Positions 1 through 7,704 of a stretch of 64,000 nucleotides of DNA are shown here, one piece after another. A program made the position numbers and the translations under genes. Numbering within the stretch: position 1 is the first letter of the stretch; each line of letters starts with the position of its first letter. Below the pieces are notes generated by a model. It was not told where the DNA came from, did no database searches, and saw nothing but the letters and a program-made list of their open reading frames with translations. Source of the DNA: Methanomassiliicoccaceae archaeon DOK (GTDB lineage: Archaea; Thermoplasmatota; Thermoplasmata; Methanomassiliicoccales; Methanomethylophilaceae); NCBI GenBank assembly GCA_009911715.1, contig CP047880.1, positions 1,825,136 through 1,889,135 of the forward strand, written 5' to 3'.

Positions 1-508
1 GGCACTGGGCGTCCTCCTCGGACACATGGCAGGTGTGGGACTCGAAGAAGTGGATCTCGCGGACCCTGATGAACGGGCGGGTCTGCTTCGTCTCGTACCT
101 GAACGTGTTCACGATCTGGTACGTCTTCAGGGGCAGGTCCTGGTGGGACCTGATCCACAGCGCGAACATGGGGTACATCGCGGTCTCGGAGGTGGGCCTG
201 ACGACAAGCCTGACGTCGAGCTCGTTGAGCCCGGCGTGGGTGACCCAGTAGACCTCGGAGTCGAAGCCTTTGATGTGGTCCTTCTCCTTGGCGAACTGGT
301 CCTCGGGGATCATCAGCGGGAAGCAGACCTCGTCGTGGTCGGTGGCGTCGAACTCCTGGCGGATGTAGGTGTCGATCTGCCTCATGATCTTCCAGCCGTA
401 GGGGGTCCAGACGTTCATCCCCTTGATGGGGTACCTCTTGTCCGAGAGGTTGGCCTTCTCGACGATGTCCAGGTACCAGTCCGCGAAATCGTCCTCTTTC
501 ATGGACAT
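1..508 (-). CDS. proS: Prolyl-tRNA synthetase, N-terminal part (cut by window edge)
   Basis: Charges tRNA-Pro with proline in the cytoplasm. The reading frame starts with ATG at 508 and runs open to base 1, so about 169 N-terminal residues are visible and the rest lies outside the window. The translation shows the class II catalytic core of the archaeal/eukaryotic-type enzyme: an N-terminal segment with [14 protein letters not shown], then the [11 protein letters not shown] stretch and the motif 2 region [19 protein letters not shown]. The start is followed by MSMKEDDF; a second ATG lies two codons downstream. It follows the PRPP synthetase gene by 4 bp on the same strand and is probably co-transcribed with it. 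Family assignment is secure; the C-terminal anticodon-binding domain cannot be checked. Confidence 0.93.
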   Translation of the reverse strand, partial: MSMKEDDFADWYLDIVEKANLSDKRYPIKGMNVWTPYGWKIMRQIDTYIRQEFDATDHDEVCFPLMIPEDQFAKEKDHIKGFDSEVYWVTHAGLNELDVRLVVRPTSETAMYPMFALWIRSHQDLPLKTYQIVNTFRYETKQTRPFIRVREIHFFESHTCHVSEEDAQC

Positions 509-512
509 CGAA

Positions 513-1370
513 TCACCCCTTCCTCACGGCGTCGGCGATGATTCCGGCGACCGAGATGTGGGAGACCTCGTTCTCGAGGGTGTTGCAGCAGAGGACCGTG
601 TCGAGGGCGCTTCCTGTCAGCCTCTCGATGGCGTTGTTCACGAACACCCCGTGGGTGCAGGCTACGGAGACGCTGACAGCCCCGGCCTCCCTGAGCGCGG
701 AGGCGGCGGCGATGATGGTCCCTCCTGTGGAGATCATGTCGTCGACGATGAGCACCCTCTTACCTGTGCAGTCCATCTTGGCGGGCGCGATACGGACGTC
801 GGTGCCGGACAGACGGGTCTTCTCAAGGTGGTCGTAGGGCACACCCATCCTCTCCCCGACCTCCTTGGCGCGTCCTGCGGCCCCGATGTCGGGGGAGAGG
901 ACGAGGTCGATCTTCTTGTCCCTGAAGTAGTCGGCGATGACCGGTGCCGCCTTCAGGTCGGTGTGGGGGCAGTCGAAGTTGTCCAGCACGACCTCCTTGT
1001 GGATGTCGATGGTGATGATCCTGTCGCACCCCATGTTGAGATGCCTGCACATGACCTTGGCGGACTCGGGCTCCCCGGGCTTGAACACCCTGTCCTGCCT
1101 GGCGTACCCGAAGTAGGGGACGACCAGCGTGACCGACTTCGCACCGAGCCTGCGGACCGCGTCCTGCAGGAGGAACATCTCGATGAGGTTGTCGTTGGGG
1201 TAGGTGTTCTGGACGATGACCACGTCGTCGTCGAGGGACTCCGTGTCAATCCTGGTGTAGCACTCCCCGTCGGGGAACTTTGTGGAAGCAGCCTGAATGT
1301 ACGTGCAGTCCAGGATGGAGGCCATCTCCTTGGCCAGGTCCCTGGAAGACGACCCGCCTACGATTATCAT
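513..1370 (-). CDS. prs: Ribose-phosphate pyrophosphokinase (PRPP synthetase)
   Basis: Makes 5-phosphoribosyl-1-pyrophosphate from ribose 5-phosphate and ATP for nucleotide, histidine and cofactor synthesis. The 285-residue protein has the [13 protein letters not shown]/Mg region (residues 85-94), DIHKE (122-126) and the PRPP-binding loop [13 protein letters not shown] (about 206-218). The frame is open further upstream, but [10 protein letters not shown] is the normal family start and a TATA-like box lies about 25 nt ahead, implying a leaderless mRNA. The length fits archaeal class III-like enzymes, which are shorter than bacterial ones. proS follows 4 bp downstream; the DUF357 gene diverges upstream. 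Confidence 0.95.
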   Translation of the reverse strand: MIIVGGSSSRDLAKEMASILDCTYIQAASTKFPDGECYTRIDTESLDDDVVIVQNTYPNDNLIEMFLLQDAVRRLGAKSVTLVVPYFGYARQDRVFKPGEPESAKVMCRHLNMGCDRIITIDIHKEVVLDNFDCPHTDLKAAPVIADYFRDKKIDLVLSPDIGAAGRAKEVGERMGVPYDHLEKTRLSGTDVRIAPAKMDCTGKRVLIVDDMISTGGTIIAAASALREAGAVSVSVACTHGVFVNNAIERLTGSALDTVLCCNTLENEVSHISVAGIIADAVRKG

Positions 1371-1392
1371 GCCTGCTCGTATCGCGTCCTCA

Positions 1393-1401
1393 TTCTTATA
1401 A
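1393..1401 (-). promoter_or_regulatory. TATA box of prs
   Basis: An ATTATAAG-type element on the minus strand lies about 25 nt upstream of the prs ATG at 1370, the spacing expected when transcription starts at or next to the start codon. Inferred from sequence only. Confidence 0.5.
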
Positions 1402-1462
1402 TCGCATGACGCGCGCCCGCGTGACCGATACATCCATTAGCATCCGTGCGCTGGCATGCCCC

Positions 1463-1765
1463 ATGACCGAGAGGATCGACGTAGTCACCGAGGAGCGCAT
1501 CGAGAAGTACCTGGACATCACGGCGAGGGCCCTGGCCAAGATCAGGATAGCCGCGCCCGAGAAGTCGTACAACCGCAGACTGGCCGACAGCTTCCTGGAG
1601 ATGGCCAACTGCTACTACGCGGACGCCAAGCACTTCAGGGAGACTGGGGACATAGTGACCGCCTTCGCCGCGGTGAACTACGCCCACGCCTGGCTGGACT
1701 GCGGCGCCAGGATCGGCCTGTTCGACGTGGACGGGGACGATGTCCTGTTCACCCTCTACGAATGA
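1463..1765 (+). CDS. DUF357 family protein
   Basis: A 100-residue protein of the archaeal DUF357 family, whose function is not known. It is largely helical (ITARALAKIRIAAPEKSYNRRLADSFLEMA) and ends in DVDGDDVLFTLYE. The conserved pattern SYNRRLADSFLEMANCYYADAKHF followed by FAAVNYAHAWLDCGARIG is typical of the family and resembles a HEPN/four-helix fold. ATG 1463 is the first start that begins with the conserved part. The gene is divergent from prs, and its last 17 bases overlap the 3' end of the convergent pantoate kinase gene. Confidence 0.8.
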   Translation: MTERIDVVTEERIEKYLDITARALAKIRIAAPEKSYNRRLADSFLEMANCYYADAKHFRETGDIVTAFAAVNYAHAWLDCGARIGLFDVDGDDVLFTLYE

Positions 1766-2612
1766 CGATCTCCTTCCTGCTCGATGAGCAGCGGTACGTC
1801 CTCACGTGACCTCTGCCGAACAGCGCCCAGACTTCGCCCTCGGGGGCGTCCGTGAACAGGCTGTTCCCGAGCATGCACATGCCCGCGTGGTATCCGCGGG
1901 ACTTCAGGCGCTCGATGCCGCGCCTTATGGCGGGGCTCTCCAGCCCCGATTCCGAGGAGAACCCGTTAGACACCGCGAACAGGTTGTCGTAGGTCGGCTC
2001 CGCCAGAAAAGCGTCCATGGCCGTGGACGCGGCCTCGCGGATCCTTTTGAGTGCGACGGGATCCCCCAGAACGGAGTCGGTCCTGAGCTCCCCGCCGATG
2101 ACGGCCAGCGTCAGGCGTTCCATCTTTATGTCCGCGCTCTCGACCCTGCCGAACGGCGGCATCCCGGCCACGGTCCTGACGGGCACATCCCCTCCCGCCA
2201 CTATGGCCGCCACGTCCCCCAGTCCGCCGCCTCCGTTGACCTCCGCCGCATGGGCGGCGGCGAACGCATCGGCGCGGGACTGCCCGGTCATGTCCGCTAT
2301 GCATATCGCGGTCGCCGTGGCTCCCGCGGCGCTCATACCGAATCCCTGGCTGACCGGGAGGTCGTTCCTGATGTCTATCTCGAACCCCGACCCGGGTGCG
2401 AGGATCTGCGCAACCATCCTCGTTATGTGGGCGGTCTCCACCACTCCGTCGATGCGGATGTTGACCACGGAGTCGTCCCGGGGCGTTACCGTGGCCGTGG
2501 CCCCCTTGTTGAGCCTGATGCCTATCCCGCGGGACCCTGTGCTCATGGCGTCGAACGAGTCCACGGGTTGGAAGACGCACGAAACGTGCCCTGGGCAGAA
2601 AGCGGATGTCAT
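1749..2612 (-). CDS. Pantoate kinase (archaeal CoA pathway)
   Basis: A GHMP-superfamily kinase of 287 residues. In archaea pantoate is phosphorylated by this enzyme and then converted to 4'-phosphopantothenate by a separate synthetase, replacing the bacterial PanC/PanK route. Diagnostic features are the N-terminal AFCPGHVSCVFQP, STGSRGIGIRLNKGATATV, and the glycine/serine phosphate loop LPVSQGFGMSAAGATATA. The frame is open far upstream, but the true start is the ATG overlapping the stop of coaBC (ATGA, 2609-2612), which signals translational coupling in a CoA operon. The 3' end overlaps the convergent DUF357 gene. Confidence 0.88.
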   Translation of the reverse strand: MTSAFCPGHVSCVFQPVDSFDAMSTGSRGIGIRLNKGATATVTPRDDSVVNIRIDGVVETAHITRMVAQILAPGSGFEIDIRNDLPVSQGFGMSAAGATATAICIADMTGQSRADAFAAAHAAEVNGGGGLGDVAAIVAGGDVPVRTVAGMPPFGRVESADIKMERLTLAVIGGELRTDSVLGDPVALKRIREAASTAMDAFLAEPTYDNLFAVSNGFSSESGLESPAIRRGIERLKSRGYHAGMCMLGNSLFTDAPEGEVWALFGRGHVRTYRCSSSRKEIVIRRG

Positions 2613-3796
2613 AGCCTCTTCACACAGTAGTCCAGAATCGCATCGGAGACCTCGGCCTTCGTCCCGGAGATGTCCACCGCGTCGTCCCTGGTGACCAGGA
2701 TCGCCGCGGACGACTTCCTCCCGACGACGTCGATGTCGTTGGCCACGACGGCTGCGAGGTTGTACATCTCGAGACGGGACCTCGCCCTCTCCGCCAGGGC
2801 CGTCCTCGTGAGGCCCGACTCCGCCTTGAACCCGATCACCACGTCGCACCTGGTGCGGATCAGGGGCAGGACCTTCGGGACCGGGTCCAGGTCCAGGCCG
2901 AAGCCCTCGTCGCTGGATATCTTCCCGGTCGCGACCTCGTGGGGAGCGAAATCGGCAAGGGCGGCAGGCACCAGCACGGCGTCGTGGTCGATCTCCCTGA
3001 CCATGGATACGAGGTCGGAGACGGTCTCGAACCTGCGGGTCGGGATGTAGTCGGACAGGTCCACACTGCATCCGCCCATCCACAGCTCGACATCCGCGCC
3101 CCTCTCGAACGCGCGCTTGGCCAGCTCGACGGCCATCATCCCGGTGGAGCGGTTGGTGATGATCCTCATGGAGTCGATGGGCTCCTCGCTGCGCCCTCCG
3201 ATGACCAGCAGGCGCTTGCCGTGGAAGAAGTCCCTGGACAGGATCTTGAACGTCCATGCCACGACCTCGTCCTTCGAGGCCACCTTGGCCCTGACCCCGT
3301 CCCTGCGGGGCCCGATGAAGCTTATGCCCCAGGACCTGAGGCGCTCGATGTTCTCCGCGACGGCGGGATTCCTGTACATGGAATCGTGCATGGCGGGGGC
3401 GATGGCGATGGGGATCCCCGCGCCGATCGCGACAGTCGCCATCGACGTCACGGGGGTGTCGTCGATGCCGTTGGCGATCTTCGACACGGTGTTGGCGGTG
3501 GCGGGGTAGATCAGGAACAGGTCCGCCGAGCGGGCGGCCATCATCGTGATGTGCTCGGTCCTCCCGGTGAGGTCGGTGACCGGCCTGTGACCGCTGGCGA
3601 ACTCCAGGGCGTCGGGAGTCACCAGCTTCTGCGCCTCCGGCGTGAGCACCGGATAGACGTCGGCCCCGTGCCTGATCAGCTCCCTGATGGTGCCGAAGCA
3701 CTCCACGGCTGCGATGCTGCCTGTGATTCCCATTACGACTGTCTTTCCCCTGAGCTTGGTGCTCTTCTCGCAGTAAATCTCCTCTGAAGGATGCAT
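2609..3796 (-). CDS. coaBC: Bifunctional phosphopantothenoylcysteine decarboxylase / phosphopantothenate-cysteine ligase
   Basis: Catalyses two consecutive CoA steps: CTP-dependent ligation of cysteine to 4'-phosphopantothenate and FMN-dependent decarboxylation of the product. Of the 395 residues the N-terminal half is the CoaC flavoprotein, with GITGSIAAVE (23-32), the catalytic His in TEHITM (H82), PATANTVSKIANGI (98-111) and APAMH (133-137). The C-terminal half is CoaB, with IGGRSEEPIDSMRIITNRSTGMM (199-221), and a ligase core around IGFKAE. It overlaps pantoate kinase by 4 bp and follows tmk by a single base, so these three genes probably form one operon. Confidence 0.95.
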   Translation of the reverse strand: MHPSEEIYCEKSTKLRGKTVVMGITGSIAAVECFGTIRELIRHGADVYPVLTPEAQKLVTPDALEFASGHRPVTDLTGRTEHITMMAARSADLFLIYPATANTVSKIANGIDDTPVTSMATVAIGAGIPIAIAPAMHDSMYRNPAVAENIERLRSWGISFIGPRRDGVRAKVASKDEVVAWTFKILSRDFFHGKRLLVIGGRSEEPIDSMRIITNRSTGMMAVELAKRAFERGADVELWMGGCSVDLSDYIPTRRFETVSDLVSMVREIDHDAVLVPAALADFAPHEVATGKISSDEGFGLDLDPVPKVLPLIRTRCDVVIGFKAESGLTRTALAERARSRLEMYNLAAVVANDIDVVGRKSSAAILVTRDDAVDISGTKAEVSDAILDYCVKRL

Positions 3797-3797
3797 C

Positions 3798-4394
3798 TCA
3801 AACCAACCTGTCGATAATTGCCATCACGTCCGCGAGGACGTCCTCCCGGCCTTTGGAGGCGTCTACGACATGGAAGCCGAACGTCCGGGCGAGATCGAGG
3901 TAGTTCCTCCTCACCTGCTCGAGGAACCCGAGGTTCTCGAACTTGCTGACCTCCTCCCCTCTGGAATCCACCCGACCGAGACTGTCGCGCGGGTCCATGT
4001 CCAGGAGGATGGTTGCGTCCGGCCTTCCCGTGAAATCTGAATTGATCGAGATGAGCCAGTCCCTGTCCGTCGCGTCACCGTCGAGCTTCGCCGACTGGTA
4101 CGCCACCGTCGATGCGAAGTACCTGTCGCACAGCACCACCCGGCCCGAGTCCACCTCGCGGACGATGCGCTCGGTGTGGTCGTTACGGTCGGCGACGAAC
4201 AGCAGGGCCTCGGTCCTCTGGGACACATGACCCGCCCCTCCGGAGCGTATGAACGCGCCGATCCCGTCGTGCGTCGGCTCCGCGGTCACCGAGACCCCGA
4301 GGCCGCGGGCCCTGAGCCTCTCAGCGACGGCGGCGCAGACCGTCGACTTGCCGACACCGTCTATCCCTTCGAAAACGACGAAGACTCCGCTCAT
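3798..4394 (-). CDS. tmk: Thymidylate kinase
   Basis: Phosphorylates dTMP to dTDP for DNA synthesis. The 198-residue protein has the P-loop FEGIDGVGKST (8-18), the dTMP-binding DRYFAST (90-96), and a lid region with RVDSRGEEVSKFE. The length is normal for the family. It is followed by coaBC one base downstream and preceded 44 bp upstream by the Toprim gene on the same strand. Confidence 0.95.
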   Translation of the reverse strand: MSGVFVVFEGIDGVGKSTVCAAVAERLRARGLGVSVTAEPTHDGIGAFIRSGGAGHVSQRTEALLFVADRNDHTERIVREVDSGRVVLCDRYFASTVAYQSAKLDGDATDRDWLISINSDFTGRPDATILLDMDPRDSLGRVDSRGEEVSKFENLGFLEQVRRNYLDLARTFGFHVVDASKGREDVLADVMAIIDRLV

Positions 4395-4438
4395 CCGCTT
4401 CTCATATGCCGAACCGACTTATACTTGTTCGGAACGGC

Positions 4439-4840
4439 TCACGCCTGTCCGACTGACCTCTGCAGCAGGAGCACCACCGCATCCACGGACTCCACGTCCT
4501 TCACGTACGGCCTGCACAGTACGGCGAGCTCGCCGCGGATCCTGTCGTCGTACCTGACGTCGAGCGCCTGCAGATTCTCCCTAAGGGACCTTGCCAGGGA
4601 GCCTCCCCTACGGTCCCAGTCGGTCATGATCACAGCCTGCTTCCCGCTGTGCCAGACATGCTCCGCTGCCTTTACCGGGCCTCCTCCGCTCTGGACGCAG
4701 AAGAACTCGCCGTCGACCCCGACGTGCCTCAGCGACGCCACGTCCTTCAGCCCCTCCACCAGGATGATGTGGGTGGATGACATGGAGGACAGCTCGTCGA
4801 GGAGCTCCTGTATCGCATCGAGACGTTCGGCGTCATCCAT
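4439..4840 (-). CDS. Small Toprim-domain protein
   Basis: A 133-residue single-domain Toprim protein of the archaeal small primase-like group (UPF0292). The Toprim signature is visible: the catalytic glutamate in HIILVEGLKDVASLRHVG and the DxD-like acidic pair in VIMTDWDRRGG. Such proteins are predicted nucleotidyl-transfer or nuclease domains related to DnaG and topoisomerases; the actual substrate is unknown. Its start overlaps the end of the DUF167 gene by 8 bp, indicating co-translation. Confidence 0.78.
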   Translation of the reverse strand: MDDAERLDAIQELLDELSSMSSTHIILVEGLKDVASLRHVGVDGEFFCVQSGGGPVKAAEHVWHSGKQAVIMTDWDRRGGSLARSLRENLQALDVRYDDRIRGELAVLCRPYVKDVESVDAVVLLLQRSVGQA

Positions 4841-5168
4841 CTACGCCGCCTCCCAGCGAGGCCATGATGGCCGACGGGTCGCCGTATACCGTCACCGTCT
4901 TCTGCCTCGACGTCTGACCCGAGGTGACCTCCGACCTGCATCCGGTCATCTCCCTGAACATCTCGGCCACCTCCCTGTTCGCGCGCCCGTCCAGCGGCGG
5001 AGCCCTGACCCTCACGTTCATCCTGCGCCTCCACTCGTCGTAGCCGTCCGGACCCGAGCGGTTGGACCTCGGGGAGACCGAGACGTCGACCTCGACGCAT
5101 CCGTCGCGGACCCTGCATACGTCGGAGACCTTCATGACCACCCCATCGGCACACGCCCATATCACCAT
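4833..5168 (-). CDS. DUF167 (YggU-like) family protein
   Basis: A 111-residue protein of the DUF167/YggU family, which is widely conserved and of unknown function. The family core is visible: DVSVSPRSNRSGPDGYDEWRRRMNVRVRAPPLDGRANREVAEMF, followed by VTSGQTSRQKTVTVYG. The frame is open further upstream without family similarity; ATG 5168 gives the normal length, and an internal ATG at MKVSDV is an alternative. It overlaps the Toprim gene by 8 bp and is divergent from the GINS gene. Confidence 0.82.
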   Translation of the reverse strand: MVIWACADGVVMKVSDVCRVRDGCVEVDVSVSPRSNRSGPDGYDEWRRRMNVRVRAPPLDGRANREVAEMFREMTGCRSEVTSGQTSRQKTVTVYGDPSAIMASLGGGVDG

Positions 5169-5207
5169 GTCGGAGGGATTATCTAGGGCACCGTTGATGG
5201 CCTGACG

Positions 5208-6143
5208 ATGAGCCCTGCGCTGGAGCCTATGTCGTTCGACGAGCTGTCCGAGCTGTACAGGGTGGAGATGAAGAGCAGCGCCATCACCCAGGTCAGGAAG
5301 GACCTGTTCAGGGCGATGGCAAACCTGCTCACGGCCCTCCGCCTGGAGTACGACCGCCAGATGGCCCTGGACCCCGAGTCCGTCATGTGCGAGGGGGCGG
5401 AGCAGCGCAGAAAGAAGGCCGAGAGGCTCGCCAAGGACGTCGTCCACATAAGGACCCAGAAGATCTGCCAGATGGCCATCAGGGGCGCGATGGGCGGAAG
5501 GAACACCGTCGACATGCTGACGGACGAGGAGAGGGACTACTACGAGAGAGTCCTCGACCTGTCCAAGAGGCACATGTCGGAGATCGACCGCCTGCGCGGA
5601 AGAAAGAACACCGTCGCCACGCACATCGACGAGGTCCACACGGTCGAAGAGAGTCATCCGGTTACGGAGACCGCGGAACCGGCTCCCGCGGAGGCCGTGC
5701 AGAGCCCGGATGAGATCCCCTTCGACGACTCGCCGGACGACTTCCAGGACGAGCCCATCCCCGACGATTTCGACGACTTCTCCGAGATTCCCCCCGAGAG
5801 CGGGAGCGTCCACACGGACGTCCCTCCGCAGGCGGATTCTCACATTCCGGCCCCGGTCGGACACGACATGACAGCGGAGCCCCCGGCTGCGCCAGAACCC
5901 GCGGTGGAGACGGGGCCCGTCGCCGAACCTGAGCCGGTGCATCGTGCGGAGACTGCCCTCCCCCAGCCTGAGGCGGACGAGCTGAGGCCCATCCTGATAA
6001 GGGTGCTCGAGGACCTGCCGGAGTTCGCTGGACCGGACAGGGACTACAGACTGTCTAAGGAGGACCTGGTCATGCTGCCGAGGGTCCTCGCCGAGGTGCT
6101 CATCAACACCGAGAAGGCCGTTCTGATCAGGCCTACGCCCTGA
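5208..6143 (+). CDS. GINS complex subunit (Gins51/Gins15 type)
   Basis: Subunit of the archaeal GINS complex, which joins MCM and Cdc45/RecJ-like proteins in the replicative helicase. The 311-residue protein has an N-terminal helical A-domain (MSFDELSELYRVEMKSSAITQVRKDLFRAM, about 8-37, to about 140) and a small C-terminal B-domain (about 263-311: ILIRVLEDLPEFAGPDRDYRLSKEDLVMLPRVLAEVLINTEKAVLI). The A-then-B order is that of Gins51 (Sld5/Psf1-like). About 115 residues rich in Pro, Glu and Asp separate the domains, longer than a simple linker. Its last 11 bases overlap the convergent MBL gene. Confidence 0.85.
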   Translation: MSPALEPMSFDELSELYRVEMKSSAITQVRKDLFRAMANLLTALRLEYDRQMALDPESVMCEGAEQRRKKAERLAKDVVHIRTQKICQMAIRGAMGGRNTVDMLTDEERDYYERVLDLSKRHMSEIDRLRGRKNTVATHIDEVHTVEESHPVTETAEPAPAEAVQSPDEIPFDDSPDDFQDEPIPDDFDDFSEIPPESGSVHTDVPPQADSHIPAPVGHDMTAEPPAAPEPAVETGPVAEPEPVHRAETALPQPEADELRPILIRVLEDLPEFAGPDRDYRLSKEDLVMLPRVLAEVLINTEKAVLIRPTP

Positions 6144-6891
6144 GCGTCCTCGTGTCCCCGGGGAACTCCAGGCAGTCTATCTTGAGACGCCTTATGCCGG
6201 TGATGTCGGACACCGTCTCCCTCGCGAGATCCGGGATGTTGTTGGTCTTGCTGAGATGTGCCAGGAACAGCTGGCGGTTGGAATCGGTCATCGTGCGCCT
6301 GATGGCGTTGCCGCAGTCCACGTTGGACAGGTGCCCCCTGTCGCTCCCGATGAGCCTCTTGAGGCTCACGGGATACGGCCCGTCGACCAGCATCTTGTTG
6401 TCGTAGTTGGCCTCGATGACCGCGATGTCCGCCATCCTGAGGGCGGCCTCGATCTGGAACGTCAGCTTCCCGGTGTCGGTCGCCAAAAGAACGCTCTTGC
6501 CGTCGGCCTGGGTGAGGAACGCGTTCGGCTCGATGGCGTTGTGCGATGTGGGCAGGGGGGTGATGTGGAATCCCCTGAAGTCGAAGTCCCTGGCGGTGTC
6601 GAACGGCACATAGTCCACGTTGCCGAGGCTGAGCTGGGAGAAGGTGGCCGGGTTGCACATGACCGGCACGCCCAGTTTCCTCGCGGTGGCCCCTGCGCCC
6701 GACACGTGGTCGCTGTGCTCGTGCGTGAGGAGGATCGCTTTGACTGACTCCTTGTCCACGCCCTCCTGATCCATCAGCGACAGGATCCTCCTGCAGCTGA
6801 CGCCGGCGTCTATCATGACGGCCTCGCCGTCACATTCAATCACGGTGCAGTTGCCATCGCTACCGCTGGCCAGAACGTGGACCTCTATCAT
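6133..6891 (-). CDS. MBL-fold metallohydrolase (YycJ/WalJ-like)
   Basis: A 252-residue metallo-beta-lactamase-fold hydrolase with an intact metal site: THEHSDH at residues 56-62 and a later aspartate and histidine in LLATDTGKLTF and SHNAIEPNAF. The start MIEVHVLASGSDGNCTVIE is typical of the YycJ/WalJ group of predicted exonucleases or phosphodiesterases. The exact substrate is unknown. The gene lies 11 bp downstream of the CBS-domain gene's stop on the same strand and converges with the GINS gene with an 11-bp overlap. Confidence 0.82.
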   Translation of the reverse strand: MIEVHVLASGSDGNCTVIECDGEAVMIDAGVSCRRILSLMDQEGVDKESVKAILLTHEHSDHVSGAGATARKLGVPVMCNPATFSQLSLGNVDYVPFDTARDFDFRGFHITPLPTSHNAIEPNAFLTQADGKSVLLATDTGKLTFQIEAALRMADIAVIEANYDNKMLVDGPYPVSLKRLIGSDRGHLSNVDCGNAIRRTMTDSNRQLFLAHLSKTNNIPDLARETVSDITGIRRLKIDCLEFPGDTRTLRA

Positions 6892-6902
6892 CCGCCTGCG
6901 CC

Positions 6903-7388
6903 TCAGGCCTTCCTCTTGTAGAGAGCGAAGATGATGTCTCCCCTGGAGATGATGCCGACCACCACCCCCTTCTCGACGACGGGGAGGCGGTTGACCTTCA
7001 TCTCGAGCATGGAGGACAGGACCTCCATGATCGTGGTGTCGGGGGTTGTCGTGAGGACCGTGCGGGTCATGATGTCGGAGACGAGCGTGTTCGAGATCTC
7101 CTCGGAGATGCTCTTGAGGATCGTGCTCTCCTCCATGCCGGAATCCATGGGGTAGTTCAGCATGACGTTTCCGGGATTGTCCTCGTCGAGCTCGTCCTGG
7201 TACTTCAGAAGCATGGCGAGAACGTCGTTCTCGCTCAGGATTCCCAGGAGGTGGTTCCTGTTATCCACTACAGGTGCCCCGGAGATGTTGTCCAGAGCGA
7301 ACTTTATGACCGCTTTCTTGACGGTGTCCTCGGGCTTAAGCGTCACCACCTGGGTGGTCATCAGGTCCCTTACCTTCAACTTAGACAT
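6903..7388 (-). CDS. CBS-domain pair protein
   Basis: A 161-residue protein consisting of two CBS motifs (about 7-60 and 92-155; VRDLMTTQVVTLKPEDTVKKAV and VSDIMTRTVLTTTPDTTIMEV). CBS pairs bind adenosyl ligands such as AMP or SAM and regulate partner proteins. No effector domain is attached, so the partner is unknown. The frame is open 30 codons upstream, but MSKLKVRDLM begins the domain directly and is chosen as the start. It lies upstream of the YycJ-like gene and is divergent from the tRNA-Lys gene. Confidence 0.82.
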   Translation of the reverse strand: MSKLKVRDLMTTQVVTLKPEDTVKKAVIKFALDNISGAPVVDNRNHLLGILSENDVLAMLLKYQDELDEDNPGNVMLNYPMDSGMEESTILKSISEEISNTLVSDIMTRTVLTTTPDTTIMEVLSSMLEMKVNRLPVVEKGVVVGIISRGDIIFALYKRKA

Positions 7389-7480
7389 CGGGGAGGGTAT
7401 TCCCTTGATGCGCTTATATTCGTTTGGTTGCGATGCTCGGACAGCCAGCAACCCCGGAAGGACATCTGTAGAATGCATAT

Positions 7481-7490
7481 CATTATATAT
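7481..7490 (+). promoter_or_regulatory. TATA box of tRNA-Lys
   Basis: CATTATATAT lies about 25 nt upstream of the first base of the tRNA, the normal archaeal TATA-to-start distance. Confidence 0.6.
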
Positions 7491-7514
7491 GAGCAGGTTA
7501 TCAAGGGATTTTGT

Positions 7515-7591
7515 GGGCCTGTAGCTCAGCTAGGTAGAGCGTTCGACTCTTAATCGAACGGCCAAGGGTTCGAATCCCTTCAGGCCCGCCA
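7515..7591 (+). tRNA. tRNA-Lys (anticodon CTT), CCA encoded
   Basis: Complete cloverleaf. The acceptor stem pairs GGGCCTG (7515-7521) with CAGGCCC (7581-7587). The anticodon stem is TTCGA/TCGAA around the loop CTCTTAA, giving anticodon CTT (Lys). The T arm is AAGGG-TTCGAAT-CCCTT. A discriminator G is followed by an encoded CCA at 7589-7591. No intron is seen. Confidence 0.95.
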
Positions 7592-7704
7592 CTTGTTCAT
7601 CTGATTTTTCCAGAACGCTTCCACGAACTTCGTCAGCATCCATTCCGTCGTTCTCATCGCATTGACATCGAAATCCTCTGCTGTCGAGGACTCCGACACC
7701 GACG

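Noticed and set aside
2613..3701. Long upstream extension of the pantoate kinase frame (apparent 650-residue protein)
   Set aside because: The extension lies antisense-frame within coaBC, is rich in Arg, Gly and His as expected of a shadow frame in G+C-rich DNA, and pantoate kinase has a clear start at 2612 coupled to the coaBC stop.
5169..5942. Extension of the DUF167 frame across the GINS gene
   Set aside because: It runs opposite to the GINS coding sequence, which has recognisable domains; the DUF167 family length fits ATG 5168.
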